The notes: generated by a model not told the origin, from the sequence alone. DNA of 64,000 nucleotides from Acephala macrosclerotiorum (GCA_014904845.1 MU119240.1:62001-126000); one strand, 5' to 3'. Positions 21,928-32,167 are shown, counted from the first letter of the stretch. Numbers and translations: made by a program.

Positions 21928-23284
21928 ATGTATACTCAATCAGTACTCCTCGCCCTCCTCGCCGCCGTTGCTGAGGCTCGGTAAGTAATTTCGATGTCCT
22001 GGAAACTTAAAATTAAGCTAACGATGAGGACAGCTTTGGCCAAGAGCAAGGAAATGGCGCTATCGCAGCCATCGGTGCTCTGACCGACCTTGGAAGCAGT
22101 GGACAAGCTGCCACCCTTGCTGGCGGCTCTATCCAGTTTCTCTTAGCTGCTGCAAACCCATGTGGCAAACTCACTCAAGCCGATAACATCATCGCCGAAC
22201 TCGGCACCAGTGATCGTGCTATTGCTGCTGCTCGTGGTCTCGTTGCCGCCGAGCAAAACTTCAACCCCTTCGTTGTCAGCATTCCATCCATCTGCTCAGA
22301 CCCCACTCTCCCAACCACGGCCGCTCTCCGTGGCGTCGTGCCTTTGATCGACCCAGCTGTTGGTGGAGAGGCCATCGAGAACTCCAACTCCAACAAATCC
22401 ATCATCACTCCATTCAACGCCGACGGACTGAGTGTTGCTCAGGTCATGGTTGCTCAAGGCTTCTCCAATTTCACTGCTGTCGATCTTGCTGGAAACAAGC
22501 AAGCCGCCAGTGCTCTCGGAACGTCTGCCTCCGCTTCGACCTCAACCTCCTCGAACTCTACTTCCAATGCCGCCGGCGTCTCCAACTCAGCCGTTGCCTC
22601 TGCCAGCGTTGCCTCTAGCTCAAGCAGTCTCGCTGCTTGCGCTGGGGCCGCCACAACTTTCGTGACAATGACCAGAAGTGTAAGTTCTCAGACAGGCAGG
22701 ATGAGAGAATCTGAACTAACCATTTTCAGGCTTCTACTACTTCTTCCGTAGCTGCATCCACATCTGTAGCTCAAGCAGCTATTGCCTCTTCGTCATCTTC
22801 TGCTTCTACAGCCGCTGCCGGAACCTGCACCGGAAGTGGATCCACCCTTCTCTGTTCGTCCCCAGCCGCAGGCGCGGGTGCAGTCACCAACGCAGTCACC
22901 GGAAACTTCGACGGCTTCGTCGCTTCAACAAACACCTCCCTCGACTTCGGACTCTGTGTCCCAACCATGAAGTTCGAAGCTGGTCTCGATGGACGTGCCA
23001 CCACCGCCTTCACCTTCCAAGCCATCGACCCTCTCGTCAACAAGGGACAAGAGGAGGCCCTCAACCCATCTATCATCACCAACAGAATCCACGACCAACT
23101 TACCAACGTCTGCGGTGCTAACCAAGCTGCTAAGGATGCTGCTGCGGCTGCTCAAGTTATGGTTGCTGCTCTTGGCACGCGCGATAACAGCACTGCTGAT
23201 GCATGGAACACTGCTTTGGGCTTTGCTGGTACCAACCTTAACCCAGATAACGCTCCTCAAACTGGCCTTGTTGGCCACACATAA
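21928..23284 (+). CDS. secreted 'circumsporozoite-like' surface protein
   Basis: Three exons: 21928-21980, 22034-22679 and 22730-23284, with introns of 53 and 50 bases (GTAAGT/GTAAGT), encoding 417 aa. The signal peptide MYTQSVLLALLAAVAEA leads to FGQEQGNGAIAAIGALTDLG. Many filamentous ascomycetes carry such proteins under the misleading label 'circumsporozoite protein', based on low-complexity similarity. There are two globular halves. The N-terminal half has ANPCGKLTQADNIIAELG and the C-terminal half FDGFVASTNTSLDFGLCVP. A Ser/Ala/Thr-rich linker (about 190-290) joins them. Paired cysteines flank the linker. There is no membrane anchor, so it is secreted or wall-bound. Strong promoter signs and codon bias (C-ending codons) suggest high expression. 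Confidence 0.85.
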
Positions 23285-23506
23285 ATGTCCGAGTGATATT
23301 GGACATTCAACAGCGGAAATAGGACCCTGAGAATGTGGTCGAAGTGTATGGATATTGGGGATATTTTTAGTTCGTCAATGTATATTATCCCAAGGGAAAT
23401 AAAACGAACACATGGCCAAAACAAAAGACAATTCAAATTTCAGCGTCTGTTTCAAGTTGAACTGTATTCTGGCCATGATGATCAGGTCTTTTGGAAGACT
23501 TATCTC

Positions 23507-24475
23507 TCAAATCTCCAACACAAGCTTGACACCACTGACACCAGCCTTCAGCGTGTCCAAATGCTTCGGCAAGGACTCTAAACCTCCTTCAACAACCTGA
23601 AGCCCTGGACTCGGCACATACTCCCCACTCTCCAACTTCTCCTTCAACCAAACATTGAAGATGAAATGGAAATGATCCTGAAAAGCTTCTGGAGAGTCCC
23701 TAGGCAAGTTCATGTTCCTAACATCAACCAAATCCTGCTCCTTCGCCGTTTCCACCAAAGGAGGAATTGCCTCCGCCATCTTCGGCTTCTTCCCATCCCC
23801 TCCAAACTCCTTCAAAACATCCATACACTCCTGCAACCCACCCACAGCATCGTACGCCAAATCAAGACTAACTCCCTCCCCCCTCACCACCTCCACAATC
23901 TTCTTCACAACCTCCCCATCTCTGTAATCAAAAACATGTGTCGCCCCAAGACTCTTCAAATACTCATGATGTTTCAGACTCGCAGTCGTATAAACATGAT
24001 ACCCCATCAACCTCGCACTCTGCAAAGCCGCTGACCCAACACTACTCGCTCCTCCCCAAACCAACATGCCCTTTTTATCTTTGGGGGTGTATTTGGTGTC
24101 ACGAGGAATCTCAAGAGCAAACCACCCATTCCAAGCCGTGCTCACAGCCATCGGTAACATCGCCCCTTGACTGAAACTCACATTCTCCGGCAAGGGGGTA
24201 ATCATCCACTTCTTCGCCAACACGAATTCCTGAAACGCACCATAATCATTATTCGCTTTCTCAAAAAAGGCAGAAACACCAGCGAGAACTCGATTTCCAG
24301 CTTTGAACTCGGTGACGGAGGAATGGACGGAGATGATGGTGCCGGCGATGTCTGAGCCGAGGATGATGGGGTAGGACGCGATTAGGATTCCGAGGTGGAG
24401 TTGTGCGTTGTCGGCGGGGTTGAGGGCGATTGATTTTACTTGGATGAGGAGCTCGTTGGGTCCTGGGACGAACAT
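23507..24475 (-). CDS. medium-chain (zinc-type/quinone) dehydrogenase, ToxD-like
   Basis: A single exon of 322 aa. The GroES-like part includes VKSIALNPADNAQ and LGSDIAGTIISV. The Rossmann nucleotide site is WGGASSVGSAALQSARLMG, and SLGATHVFDYRDGEVV and AYDAVGG follow. The protein lacks the zinc-ligand cysteines, as do NADPH-dependent quinone/enoyl reductases of this group. It probably reduces an alpha,beta-unsaturated carbonyl with NADPH in the cytosol. The family usually has about 25 more residues before PGPNELLIQV; here the ORF opens at MFVPGPNELL. A TATA element at 24547-24554 lies only about 70 bases upstream, so either the short start is real or a small 5' exon was lost. It converges with the circumsporozoite-like gene, with 222 bases between the stops. 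Confidence 0.8.
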   Translation of the reverse strand: MFVPGPNELLIQVKSIALNPADNAQLHLGILIASYPIILGSDIAGTIISVHSSVTEFKAGNRVLAGVSAFFEKANNDYGAFQEFVLAKKWMITPLPENVSFSQGAMLPMAVSTAWNGWFALEIPRDTKYTPKDKKGMLVWGGASSVGSAALQSARLMGYHVYTTASLKHHEYLKSLGATHVFDYRDGEVVKKIVEVVRGEGVSLDLAYDAVGGLQECMDVLKEFGGDGKKPKMAEAIPPLVETAKEQDLVDVRNMNLPRDSPEAFQDHFHFIFNVWLKEKLESGEYVPSPGLQVVEGGLESLPKHLDTLKAGVSGVKLVLEI

Positions 24476-24546
24476 TTTGGGTTATTGAATTGAGTTTAGT
24501 TTGGATTGCAGAAAGCTTGCCTTGGTATTTCAGGGAAAGGACATTG

Positions 24547-24554
24547 TATATATA
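24547..24554 (-). promoter_or_regulatory. TATA box of the dehydrogenase gene
   Basis: TTTATATATAC read on the minus strand, about 70-80 bases upstream of the ATG at 24475. This supports that ATG as the present start. Confidence 0.45.
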
Positions 24555-24555
24555 A

Positions 24556-25352
24556 ACTTCGTAGGATGTATTGAGGTGAAGATCGTTTCTAGAGGTGGAG
24601 TTACCGTTCTTCAACGACGAGATAAACCCATTAATTCCAGAGCACTGCTACCCAATTCATGGTTCTTGCCACTTAAGTCCGCCTGTCTCCGTGAAAGGGT
24701 ATAGATCTCGTCTCTGAATTGGGCTCGTCGCCATTTCGAATGCCCGTAGGAGTGTCGTGATGCAAAGATTGCGACGGTTGAGGTGTTGTTAAATACGAAT
24801 CGGGGCTAGCGCCCCGCGCAGATACGACTCGAGGTTAGAATGGACCAATAACTGATCAGAATTGTAGTCATGCTTTCTTATGTAACTAGATCCAGGGGCA
24901 AGAGACCCCTCGAGGGAAACTTTCCCCTGAAACAATCCTTTTCTTTCAAAAAATCCCGAGGTAAGTCCATTGCAATAAGGAACGCGGCGCGGGGAATCAT
25001 TAGTATAAAAAGAACAGTATACTGACTCCGCCAAAAGGATGTGAAGAAACGAAGGTGCGAAAGAGGGTTTAGTTTTGAAGAATGCTTTGGTTCCTGGCTC
25101 GCGCCAACGTCTATTTTCTGCGAATGTACGACAGCAAGGTTCTCTTCAACAGAGGAAAACCTTTATAAAATGCAGACAATGGTGGATTGTGTGGACGTGA
25201 AACTTAATAAAAGTTACCCCGGCTCTGTATTCATTTGAACAAATTGATGCTATTTTCGATCCGGAAGGAACAGATCTAAAGATCTGAATATAAGACAATG
25301 GAGAGCTGATTCGTATTGACGGTGAAGAGATTCAAAGTCGGTTTCTGCAAAA
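24556..25352. other. intergenic
   Basis: No coding signal recognised. A short inverted GGGGCTAGCGCCCC lies at about 24800. Confidence 0.5.
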
Positions 25353-25650
25353 ATGCTGCCATTCCTCACTCCTGCAGTTGCAATTTCTGCTACAATTCCC
25401 AACAACGCCCTCACCCATACTATTCATTGTTCTATTGTCGTTGGCACCAGCATAAACAGCAGGCAAACAGCAGATCTACCTAGCAGCTTCAAATAGAGGT
25501 CGAGTGAAGCACTCATCGGCCCAAAAAGCGACAGTCGAAACTTCGCTGGAATCAAAGAACCTTCCATCATATACTACGACGGAAAATACCTCGTCTTCGC
25601 CAGCACAGCTCAATCCTCAGGTTACAACCTCGCCCTACCTCCGACACTTG
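25353..25650 (+). pseudogene. GH62 alpha-L-arabinofuranosidase, 5' relic
   Basis: From ATG 25353 the frame gives a hydrophobic start (MLPFLTPAVAISA), then LPSSFK, an in-frame TAG, RSSEALIGPKSDSRNFAG and IKEPSIIYYDGKYLVFASTA with QSSGYNL. This order matches the beginning of GH62 secreted arabinofuranosidases (the LPSSYKW...LIGPK and DPSIVYYNG...FASTAQSSGYNL segments). The stop sits where Trp is expected, so TGG to TAG is the likely change. After about 25640 the similarity ends, and the remaining 80% of the enzyme, including the catalytic residues, is absent. Confidence 0.65.
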
Positions 25651-25801
25651 CTGAGATAATAGCTGTAGGCGCACTTGATGTGCAAAGAGCTTGTCCCACG
25701 AGCTGTGCTCGCTCTCGCTCAGAGCTTCAAGACACTTTGACATATATGGTGTTCATACCAATGCATCGATCTGTCCAAAGTAGGAGGAGACTCTGCTAAT
25801 A

Positions 25802-26740
25802 TCAATTTCTGTACTGTGAAGAATAGGTAAGTACACATATTGAGCTGAGAAGAAAGCAGCCTAACACAGCTCGTCGCTCATCCAGATTTCGAGTCGTATT
25901 CATTGTCACTGTCAAAATTTCTTGAGGTTTCAATGTCGGTAGCATATTTGAGTCTTTGGGTGGCGGCTTATTGAGGCGGAGGTCAAACACCAAAGTCATT
26001 GCGAATGAGGTGAAACGAGACAGGCTTGTTGGTGTATTGTTCAGCAGTTGATCTTGACCCCCAAGAGCATTAGCAACCGATCTAATCCCAAAACGAATTA
26101 CATATTTTGGTTGGGCGTCCATCTCACGACGACAGAAGTGCTTACCAGGACAAGAATGTCAGGAGTCCGAGAAGGAGATCGAGATTTATGTCCCTTATAT
26201 TTTCGAGGATCATTCGTTGGGCCAAGATTTGCTTGATCTCTCTATATTTGCTACCTTATTTTCGGTGGACCTGGTAGTGGCAGCCATGATGCAGAGAAAC
26301 AGGAAAGGTCGCTCTTGCTGAAGCTGCTTGGCAGGCAACTGATCGGGTAGGTGAATAAATGCAAAGAATTTCAACATCTGAGTCCGAAATAGACCAAGGC
26401 AATCGTCTGCTTCGCTGGGATGCAGGTCGATGATGGGGTGGACAGATGTTCCTGGCAGATCAGAGGTTCCTAAGCCTGAAAAGGACGAGCCCGGTGGAGA
26501 AATAGAAGGGACGGCATTCAAGAATGGTTCCCGGATCTGGAGCTGGCCAGGTGAATCATTTCCGGTACCGAGATCAAGATGCAGTGTCGGGGACGACGCA
26601 CCAGGCTGGGGCTGCGTGACGGAATGTAGCAGAGAGACGATACTATCAAGCTTGCCTTCTAATCGAACAATTCTGGAGACATCGTGCTTCTGTGTATTGC
26701 GTTTTCGAATCGGTTCGATGGCTGGCAGGCTTTCTTTAGT
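25802..26740 (-). pseudogene. Zn2Cys6-type regulator, middle fragment only
   Basis: Pieces read as the part of a fungal regulator that follows the zinc cluster. A basic linker and dimerisation helix (SRIVRLEGKLDSIVSLLHSV) come first. Then PFLFLCIMAATTRSTENK, IKQILAQRMILENIRDINLD and LLLGLLTFLSW, then VFDLRLNKPP and DERRAVLGCFLLSSI. A one-base loss at about 26255 separates ENKVA from KYREIKQILAQ. The zinc cluster is missing because the fragment stops at about 26740, where a transporter fragment in opposite orientation starts. The C-terminal half is also absent. This is a non-functional relic. Confidence 0.65.
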
Positions 26741-26973
26741 TGCGTATTGTTTGGTCAAGCTGTGTCACAATGTTCTTCATTGGAGTACTTATGTGCACCT
26801 CTTACTACCTCCCGATATACTTCCAAGCTGTCAAGGACACTTCGCCAGTCATGAGTGGCGTGTACATTCTCCCGAACGTATGTTTCTCGATCACGACGGC
26901 AATGATATCTAGCATCCTTGGTCAGTTATTGCCGTCCCTTAATGTCCAAAATATGTGCTGATGATCGAGTAGT

Positions 26974-27660
26974 CAGTGTGGGTCATAATATGAAACGATA
27001 TATATTGGGTAATATAGAGTCTCGAGATATTATCGCGATATGAAGCTATTCATATCGTATTTGACATGATATAGGACTGCCATATTATATTTATTAGGTA
27101 ATATATTGCCAATATAAAGATATAAACGTCAAAAAGTCCTCAATTTAACTGGAATTTGTCAAATCGACCTCGCCGTCGCCTTCTCGCTCTGGGGGTTTCT
27201 CTGCTATATCCTCTATATCTTTAATATCGTCGTCGAAGGCCTCTACGATATTCAACCACGACTTCAAACACTCTACGAAGGAGCGATTTTAAAGTAATGA
27301 GCCATGCACGTGCTTTGGTCTAAGCGTTTCTTTACTAAACTCTCGATTTTGGGTGAGGAAAGCTCGAACTATAGCACGTGATAGCTCATTACTTTAAAAC
27401 CGCTTTTTGGTATGGCTTGAATAACTTTAATTTTAAGACGATTTCGACGATTAAAAAATAGTGATTCTAGCGCTAAAGAGAACCTTCGAGCTCTCAGCCT
27501 CTCTTTTACTCAATATAAACAATATGAAAAATATGTCAATTTTACTTAATATTGGCAATATAAAGCTGGATTATATTATATTTATCACAATATGACTTCG
27601 TTATATTATATTTATCTATTATAATAGATAAAATATATTGCCATATTGTGACCTACACTG
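26974..27660. mobile_element. non-autonomous hAT-like element (MITE), 687 bp
   Basis: Terminal inverted repeats begin CAGTGTGGGTCATAATATG at the left and, read inward from the right, CAGTGTAGGTCACAATATG (17 of 19 identical). The exact 8-bp duplication CGAGTAGT flanks it at 26966-26973 and 27661-27668. The 8-bp duplication and CAGTG ends are hallmarks of hAT. The interior is AT-rich and contains no transposase ORF. The insertion lies at the 3' splice site of a transporter-gene intron; the right duplication copy retains the TAG acceptor. Confidence 0.88.
27282..27404. repeat. inverted repeat nested in the hAT-like element
   Basis: Arms 27282-27314 and 27373-27404 are near-perfect reverse complements (AGCGATTTTAAAGTAATGAG against AGCGGTTTTAAAGTAATGAG at the outer ends, both closing on CACGTGCT) with a 58-base loop. 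It could form a long hairpin or be a second small element inserted in the first. I find no clear target duplication. Confidence 0.65.
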
Positions 27661-27751
27661 CGAGTAGTTCAAAGACTCGGCTACTACCTCTCTTCGATGT
27701 TGGGCGGTACTTCCTTAGCAGCAGTTGCCTTTGGTCTTCTCTCGATGCTTA

Positions 27752-28034
27752 CGAGCCTGGGATCATAAGTCTGTGCTTTTCAGGGCTTTTCAGGGCTTCT
27801 CGCTAACAAATAAACGCTAAAACCGAATATCGACTTTTGAATCAAAATATAAACATACTTAATTAATTTATAAAAAGATACTTTAGCTTTTGTCAAATAA
27901 TAAACTACGGTCTTAAAAGATTTTAATTTGTAGTTGTTTTATACTTTTTAAGTAACGGCGTAGACTTTGAAGTTCTTCGCGAAAAAGTAGCCTGAAAACA
28001 GCCTGAAAAGCACAGACTTATGATCCCAGGCTCG
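27752..28034. mobile_element. PIF/Harbinger-like MITE, 283 bp
   Basis: Perfect 33-bp terminal inverted repeats begin CGAGCCTGGGATCATAAGTC. They extend imperfectly inward with repeated TTTTCAGG motifs. The element is flanked by the 3-bp duplication TTA (27749-27751 and 28035-28037). Excision leaving one TTA restores the transporter reading frame exactly, which fixes the boundaries. The TWA-type 3-bp duplication suggests PIF/Harbinger. The interior is AT-rich with no ORF. Confidence 0.85.
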
Positions 28035-28520
28035 TTACTCCAATATACCCGACTGCGGCACGGGTTGGGTACCAGTTACTCACTGGATTTGGTTGTGGAT
28101 GCGCAGGCAATGGTAAGGTCAAAATCTTTCAATACTACAGCTCGGACCTGCTGACGAGATTCTTTGTAGCCTTACATCGCTATCCAAAACCTCATTCCTC
28201 ACGCTCAAATTTCCGTCGCCATAGCCATCCTAATCTTCTGTCAGAACTTCAGTAGCGCAACGTTCCTCACAATAGCACAGACGATCTTCAGCAACGGCTT
28301 GAAAAATTCGATTCCCAAACACGCACCAGGTGCCAACGTCGAAGCAGTGCTACAAGCTGGCGCGACGTCGTTCAGAAGCGTGGTCATGAGCGACCAAGTG
28401 GATGGAGTTCTCAAAGCATACAGCGTGAGCGTTGGTCATGTCTTCTACTTGATATGTGGAGCTTGTGTTGACGCCTTCTGTTTTGGGTGGGGAATGGGAG
28501 GAGGGAAGAAGAACTACTAG

Positions 28521-28819
28521 CCTCGGATAGTGTAGTATGAGGTATTTTGAAGTTTTGGTGTAGGAGCCCACATCAAAGGCTTCGTCTAATTTTTTTTAAC
28601 AAATTTTCAAGCTATAGCGAGCGCTGATCTATATACATCTCCACTCGATCCACCTTTCATAATATAAGACGAGTCTTTCTCTTGCTTTCAAACAGTGTCT
28701 TGAACGATTCTTATAGAGGCTACTCGCCATGCTCAGAAGTTTGTCCGAGTTTCTGGGACTTCAGGCGACATAAATAACTTTCCTTGAGAAGCCTACACAT
28801 GGTGAGTAGGCTAAGGCCA
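28521..28819. other. intergenic
   Basis: Convergent spacer between the MFS relic and the 2EXR relic. Nothing recognised. Confidence 0.4.
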
Positions 28820-29416
28820 TCAATACTTCCAGCTTTCCCAGATGTCCAACAACTTCTTCTCGCCCTCGACAACTCTCCAATGAGGCTTCTTCCAATCTGG
28901 AGTTTTGTGTGTTATTCTCTCCAAACTTCCTTTGATTTCTTGCTCAAGTGTCTCGATATTCTGTCTCATCTCGTTTGGAACTGGCCTTTCCGCCGCATTA
29001 ATGAAAATATGTTTCAAGTTCATAAAGTCTTCCAGCTAAGCACAATACTGAGGCCTTTCTAGTATTCCTATGACTGAGTCACTTTGTATCCATAGAGCTC
29101 CGATAGGAATAGAGGCATATTGCACCTTGTTAGGAAATTCCTTGTCGAGTTCGAAGCTACTGCGTGAGCCTACATTCCTAATGTAAAGCATATTCTTGTC
29201 AAAATCAAACGAGAAAGACCTGTAGAATTTCAAAATGCTCAGCTCATATCGCAGGAGAATAAATGACCTCGATTCGCGATTGATCGAAAGAACAGAGGGG
29301 CGACGCCGACTTTTGGCGAGGCAATCGGCATTCGAATAAGTAAACTTGACAAGCCCAGGATGGGATGCAAAATTCCCACATGAGATTTCGAATTCTCTGG
29401 GGAGTTTGGAGATCAT
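28820..29416 (-). pseudogene. 2EXR-domain protein, disrupted
   Basis: Reading across frames gives MISKLPRE, then IRNLMWEFCIP in another frame, then PGLVKFTYSN, RRRPSVLSINRESRSFILLR and FSFDFDKNMLYIRN back in the first frame. This order is the fungal 2EXR domain (LPxEIRxxIW, then NRESR, then a DxxYL-like strand). Two indels at about 29388 and 29363 shift and restore the frame. TAG at 29038-29036 interrupts QYCA and LEDFMNLKHIFI, which continues to a natural stop at 28820. 2EXR proteins are numerous in fungi and of unknown function. Three lesions make this a pseudogene. Confidence 0.6.
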
Positions 29417-30692
29417 GGCTGAGATTGGTCGAGCTTCTGGGCGAGCTCCAACAGAGAGGTCTTTGTGCTGTCAGCCAGGTATTGTTGACGCGGAGGGGTT
29501 GATGAAGGCAGCTAGGTCCTTCCAAGGCTCCAAGGTATTCTGTGCCGCCACGTTTGAGTGTTCGATTTCATAACAGGAGAGAACTGCAAGGCTAAATATT
29601 TCAGAAGATTTAAACTTTGGAGTAACGGTCGAGATTGAAATGTTAGTCGAAATTTGAACATACTTTCTCGAAGCTTGGTAAGCTTCTAGCACAGTCACGG
29701 CCTGTATGCCCCCTATAGCGAGTCTCCCTGCGCCCCCTGAGCTTAGCGAGCTTAAGGCAGAGGAACACACGTTTTCATTTTCACCTTCCGTAACCTCGTA
29801 TGGACGCTTACGAAAATCCACAGGCTCTTGAAAAAGTTTGAATATTAGCCGTGAGCGCGGAATCTCCTTCCCTCAGCTTATTTGCGTTTCATATGGCGGG
29901 CCAGGGTTGCTGTGATGCTCGTTCGTGTGCGCGTTAATTCCACTCGTGCGAGTTTTGCGACGAAAACATTCTTTTGGAGTGCGCTGCTGGGCCTAGGTGG
30001 TGCTGCTTTGGCATTGATTTGGGAGAGGGACGAAAAGACTTTTAGGAATGAGAGTAGTGTTCGAGGCGAGGACGAGAAGAGTTTGTAGGAGTAGATAACG
30101 TAGAATACGTATTGTATACTAAGTACTCCAACGCATTGATTAATGGTTCAAGCTTCTCAGATACAGATAGAGAATTTGAGATCGCATCGGCATCCGATTC
30201 ACCGGACAGGAGTTGGGGACTCGGGGGCCAACCATGCGGAAGGATAATAAATGATAGACGCAAGAGCCAAAGCCATAGAGTACAAGCCCAAACTCTCGAA
30301 GCTCAAAATTCAAAAATCAAATTAGTGAAGGGTGCTGCATGGAAAATGCTCGAATTGACTGCAGTCTGCAGCAAACAGTTTTATAAGAAGCATCCACCAC
30401 CCACACTGCTTCGTTCAAGAGATTATGGAGAAGAAGAAAAGGCTCGTTGCATGCTTTTGAACTGATCAAACTCATAATCGCGCTCAAAGGCAGAGAGATT
30501 TCAGCGCCTTCCTTGACTGCAACCAGCACGTGAGAGCGCTAGCGCGACCCTCGATTCTCCAGGTCGTTGAGAGCTCCGAACAATTGGCCTTGCGAAAGGT
30601 CCAATTCGATCTGCGATATCGAAGGGAAACTTGATTGGCTTGCTCTACTTGTACTCGATTTTGATACAGCTGAACGGTACTTTCTAATCACC
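29417..30692. other. no supported gene; possible further relic sequence
   Basis: A 116-codon minus-strand ORF (29821-29471; SSGGAGRLAIGGIQAVTVLE, LAVLSCYEIEHSNVAAQNTL) looks protein-like but I cannot assign it. The rest shows nothing recognisable. Confidence 0.35.
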
Positions 30693-32167
30693 ATGCAGCG
30701 GTTTCTCTCTCAAAACCGCGTCGAAGAAGCAGGGCAAATTGTCCGTCTGTCTGCAGTACAATCTCGATCTTCCTCCCCCCCGCCTCCTGTAAGTCGATTT
30801 CTCCGACTTCCTAGAGAGCTTCGTGATAAAGTGTACGACTGCCTTTTTGATTCCTCAGATTACACTTGGAGACAAGCCCTCCGGCCTTCGTGAGAACCCC
30901 GCTCGTCAAACCAAGAGCCGCAATGTCCCTGGAAATAATTCCTTGGCTTTGCTCCGCGTTTGTCGACAAATTTACGAAGAAACTAAAAATCTCTGGATCC
31001 GATGCGTCTTATTCAATTTTGAGGGCGCGAAGGCCCTTTTAGACAATTTTTCTCTATTGCCTTCGGCACACTATCACAAATTCGCCACGTCTGTACTGGG
31101 GGAAGCTTGCTATTATTGTTCCTTGAAGAAAAGGATACTTATTGCGGACTAGTCTAGCTGCTAAAGCTGCTTCCAGGTCTACGTTTAGACACATTGACTG
31201 TTCTTGGCTCTAAGTTTCCTGGTGTCTCACAAGGCATGATTGACTACGATGCCCTTAGAGACCTGGTACATTATGGCAACGGGTGGAAAGAACTCCAATA
31301 CATTACCAAAGATTCTACAATGCTGGGTTTTTCAAAGCTAGATGTACTTGGACCAGATCCTCACCAGTACTAGCGTAAACCTCAGCCTAGTAGTTGTAAG
31401 TCTCACCTCTCGAAATGATGCCTTCGCTTTGCTTTTTATTCTAAGAGTCTTGAATATCCTAGCACTGCTAGGACATTCTCTTTGGCTATTTCAAATTCAA
31501 GAAGCAGGACTACTGACTCTGAGATCTTGGGACAGTTTTTACCCTTTCGGAGCAATGTTTGCTCTTCTGCCTGTCTCCATGGTCTTAGAACATTCATCAC
31601 TCCTCACGAATGTCCTTCTCTCCGGGAACTCTCACTTGCGTCTGAGAGAATCATACTAACTCCAATTTTTGGGACCAGGGAATGAAGATCTACTTCGACG
31701 CGACGGTGCCGAATCTAAAGCTACTGTCACTATATATCGGGCTACTAAGGGCAATATGCCCAGGGAAGACTTTAGCGATAACAATAGTCGAATTTTGTAC
31801 CAGAAAGTGGTCCCGCCGGACACCCTTGAAACGTTCGGAATTGAAGAGGACCTACAACTCATGAGCCCCGACGAAGTTGGAAAAGGGTTGCTGGTGGTTG
31901 TGAAGCGTGGGTGTGGTGCTGATGTCGCAGAGCGTGAAATACATTCCTTTCACCACCGGGATATTAGGCAATGTAAGTCTCACCTTCTCCGAGAAATACT
32001 CACTTTTGGTCTTTGTTTTCAGGGTCGCGAATTTCTTAGCTCTCCTAGGCCATTCTCCTATGTTTGATTCAAGACTGCTCATTCTGAGATCAGGGTCACA
32101 CGATATGACATGGCAACAAATCAAGAGCAAGCATATAGAGATTTATGAGGAGAGCGATGACTATTAA
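30693..32167 (+). pseudogene. fungal F-box/2EXR-like family gene, broken, with internal duplication
   Basis: Ordered pieces in different frames belong to a common ascomycete family of unknown function: FLRLPRELRDKVYDCLFD, LALLRVCRQIYEETKNLW, LLPGLRLDTLTVLGSKFPG, LVHYGNGWKELQYIT, GAESKATVTIYRATKGN-like text, and PPDTLETFGIEEDLQLM with LLVVVKRGCGAD. The first is an F-box-like LPxELR start. At least two frame changes (about 30890 and 31150) and a stop at 31371-31373 break it. Between the WKELQYIT and VTIYRATKGN parts lies a diverged copy of the 3' segment (see the repeat at 31391). Confidence 0.55.
31391..32110 (+). repeat. diverged direct repeat, about 130 bp, copies at 31391-31520 and 31974-32100
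   Basis: Both copies start GTAAGTCTCACCT. They then share TCTTGAATATCCTAGCACTG against GCGAATTTCTTAGCTCTCCT, CTAGGACATTCTC against CTAGGCCATTCTC, and CTCTGAGATCTTGGG against TTCTGAGATCAGGG. The similarity is also visible in protein (VSLT, then LALLGHS, then LRS). The spacing is about 583 bases. Confidence 0.6.

Larger units (their letters stand above)
26740..28520 (+). pseudogene. MFS drug-efflux transporter (DHA14-like), 3' half, with two transposon insertions
   Basis: The fragment begins within the transporter (IVWSSCVTMFFIGVLMCTSY, YYLPIYFQAVKDTSPVMSGV, YILPN). A GTCAGT donor follows at 26921. The original intron acceptor (TAG at 27665-27667) is followed by VQRLGYYLSSMLGGTSLAAV. The gene ends PYIAIQNLIPHAQISVAIAI, FCQNFSSATFLTIAQTIFSN and a stop at 28518-28520. 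A 687-bp element sits in the intron and a 283-bp element in the next exon. Removing the second with one TTA copy restores SMLTPIYPTAARVGYQLLTG without a break. About the first eight membrane helices are missing because the 5' end is fused tail-on to the regulator relic. A further frame mismatch occurs at the last splice site (28113-28169). Confidence 0.75.

Noticed and set aside
26430..26912. 160-codon plus-strand ORF across the regulator/transporter junction
   Set aside because: It is the antisense of the regulator relic joined by chance to an off-frame of the transporter relic.
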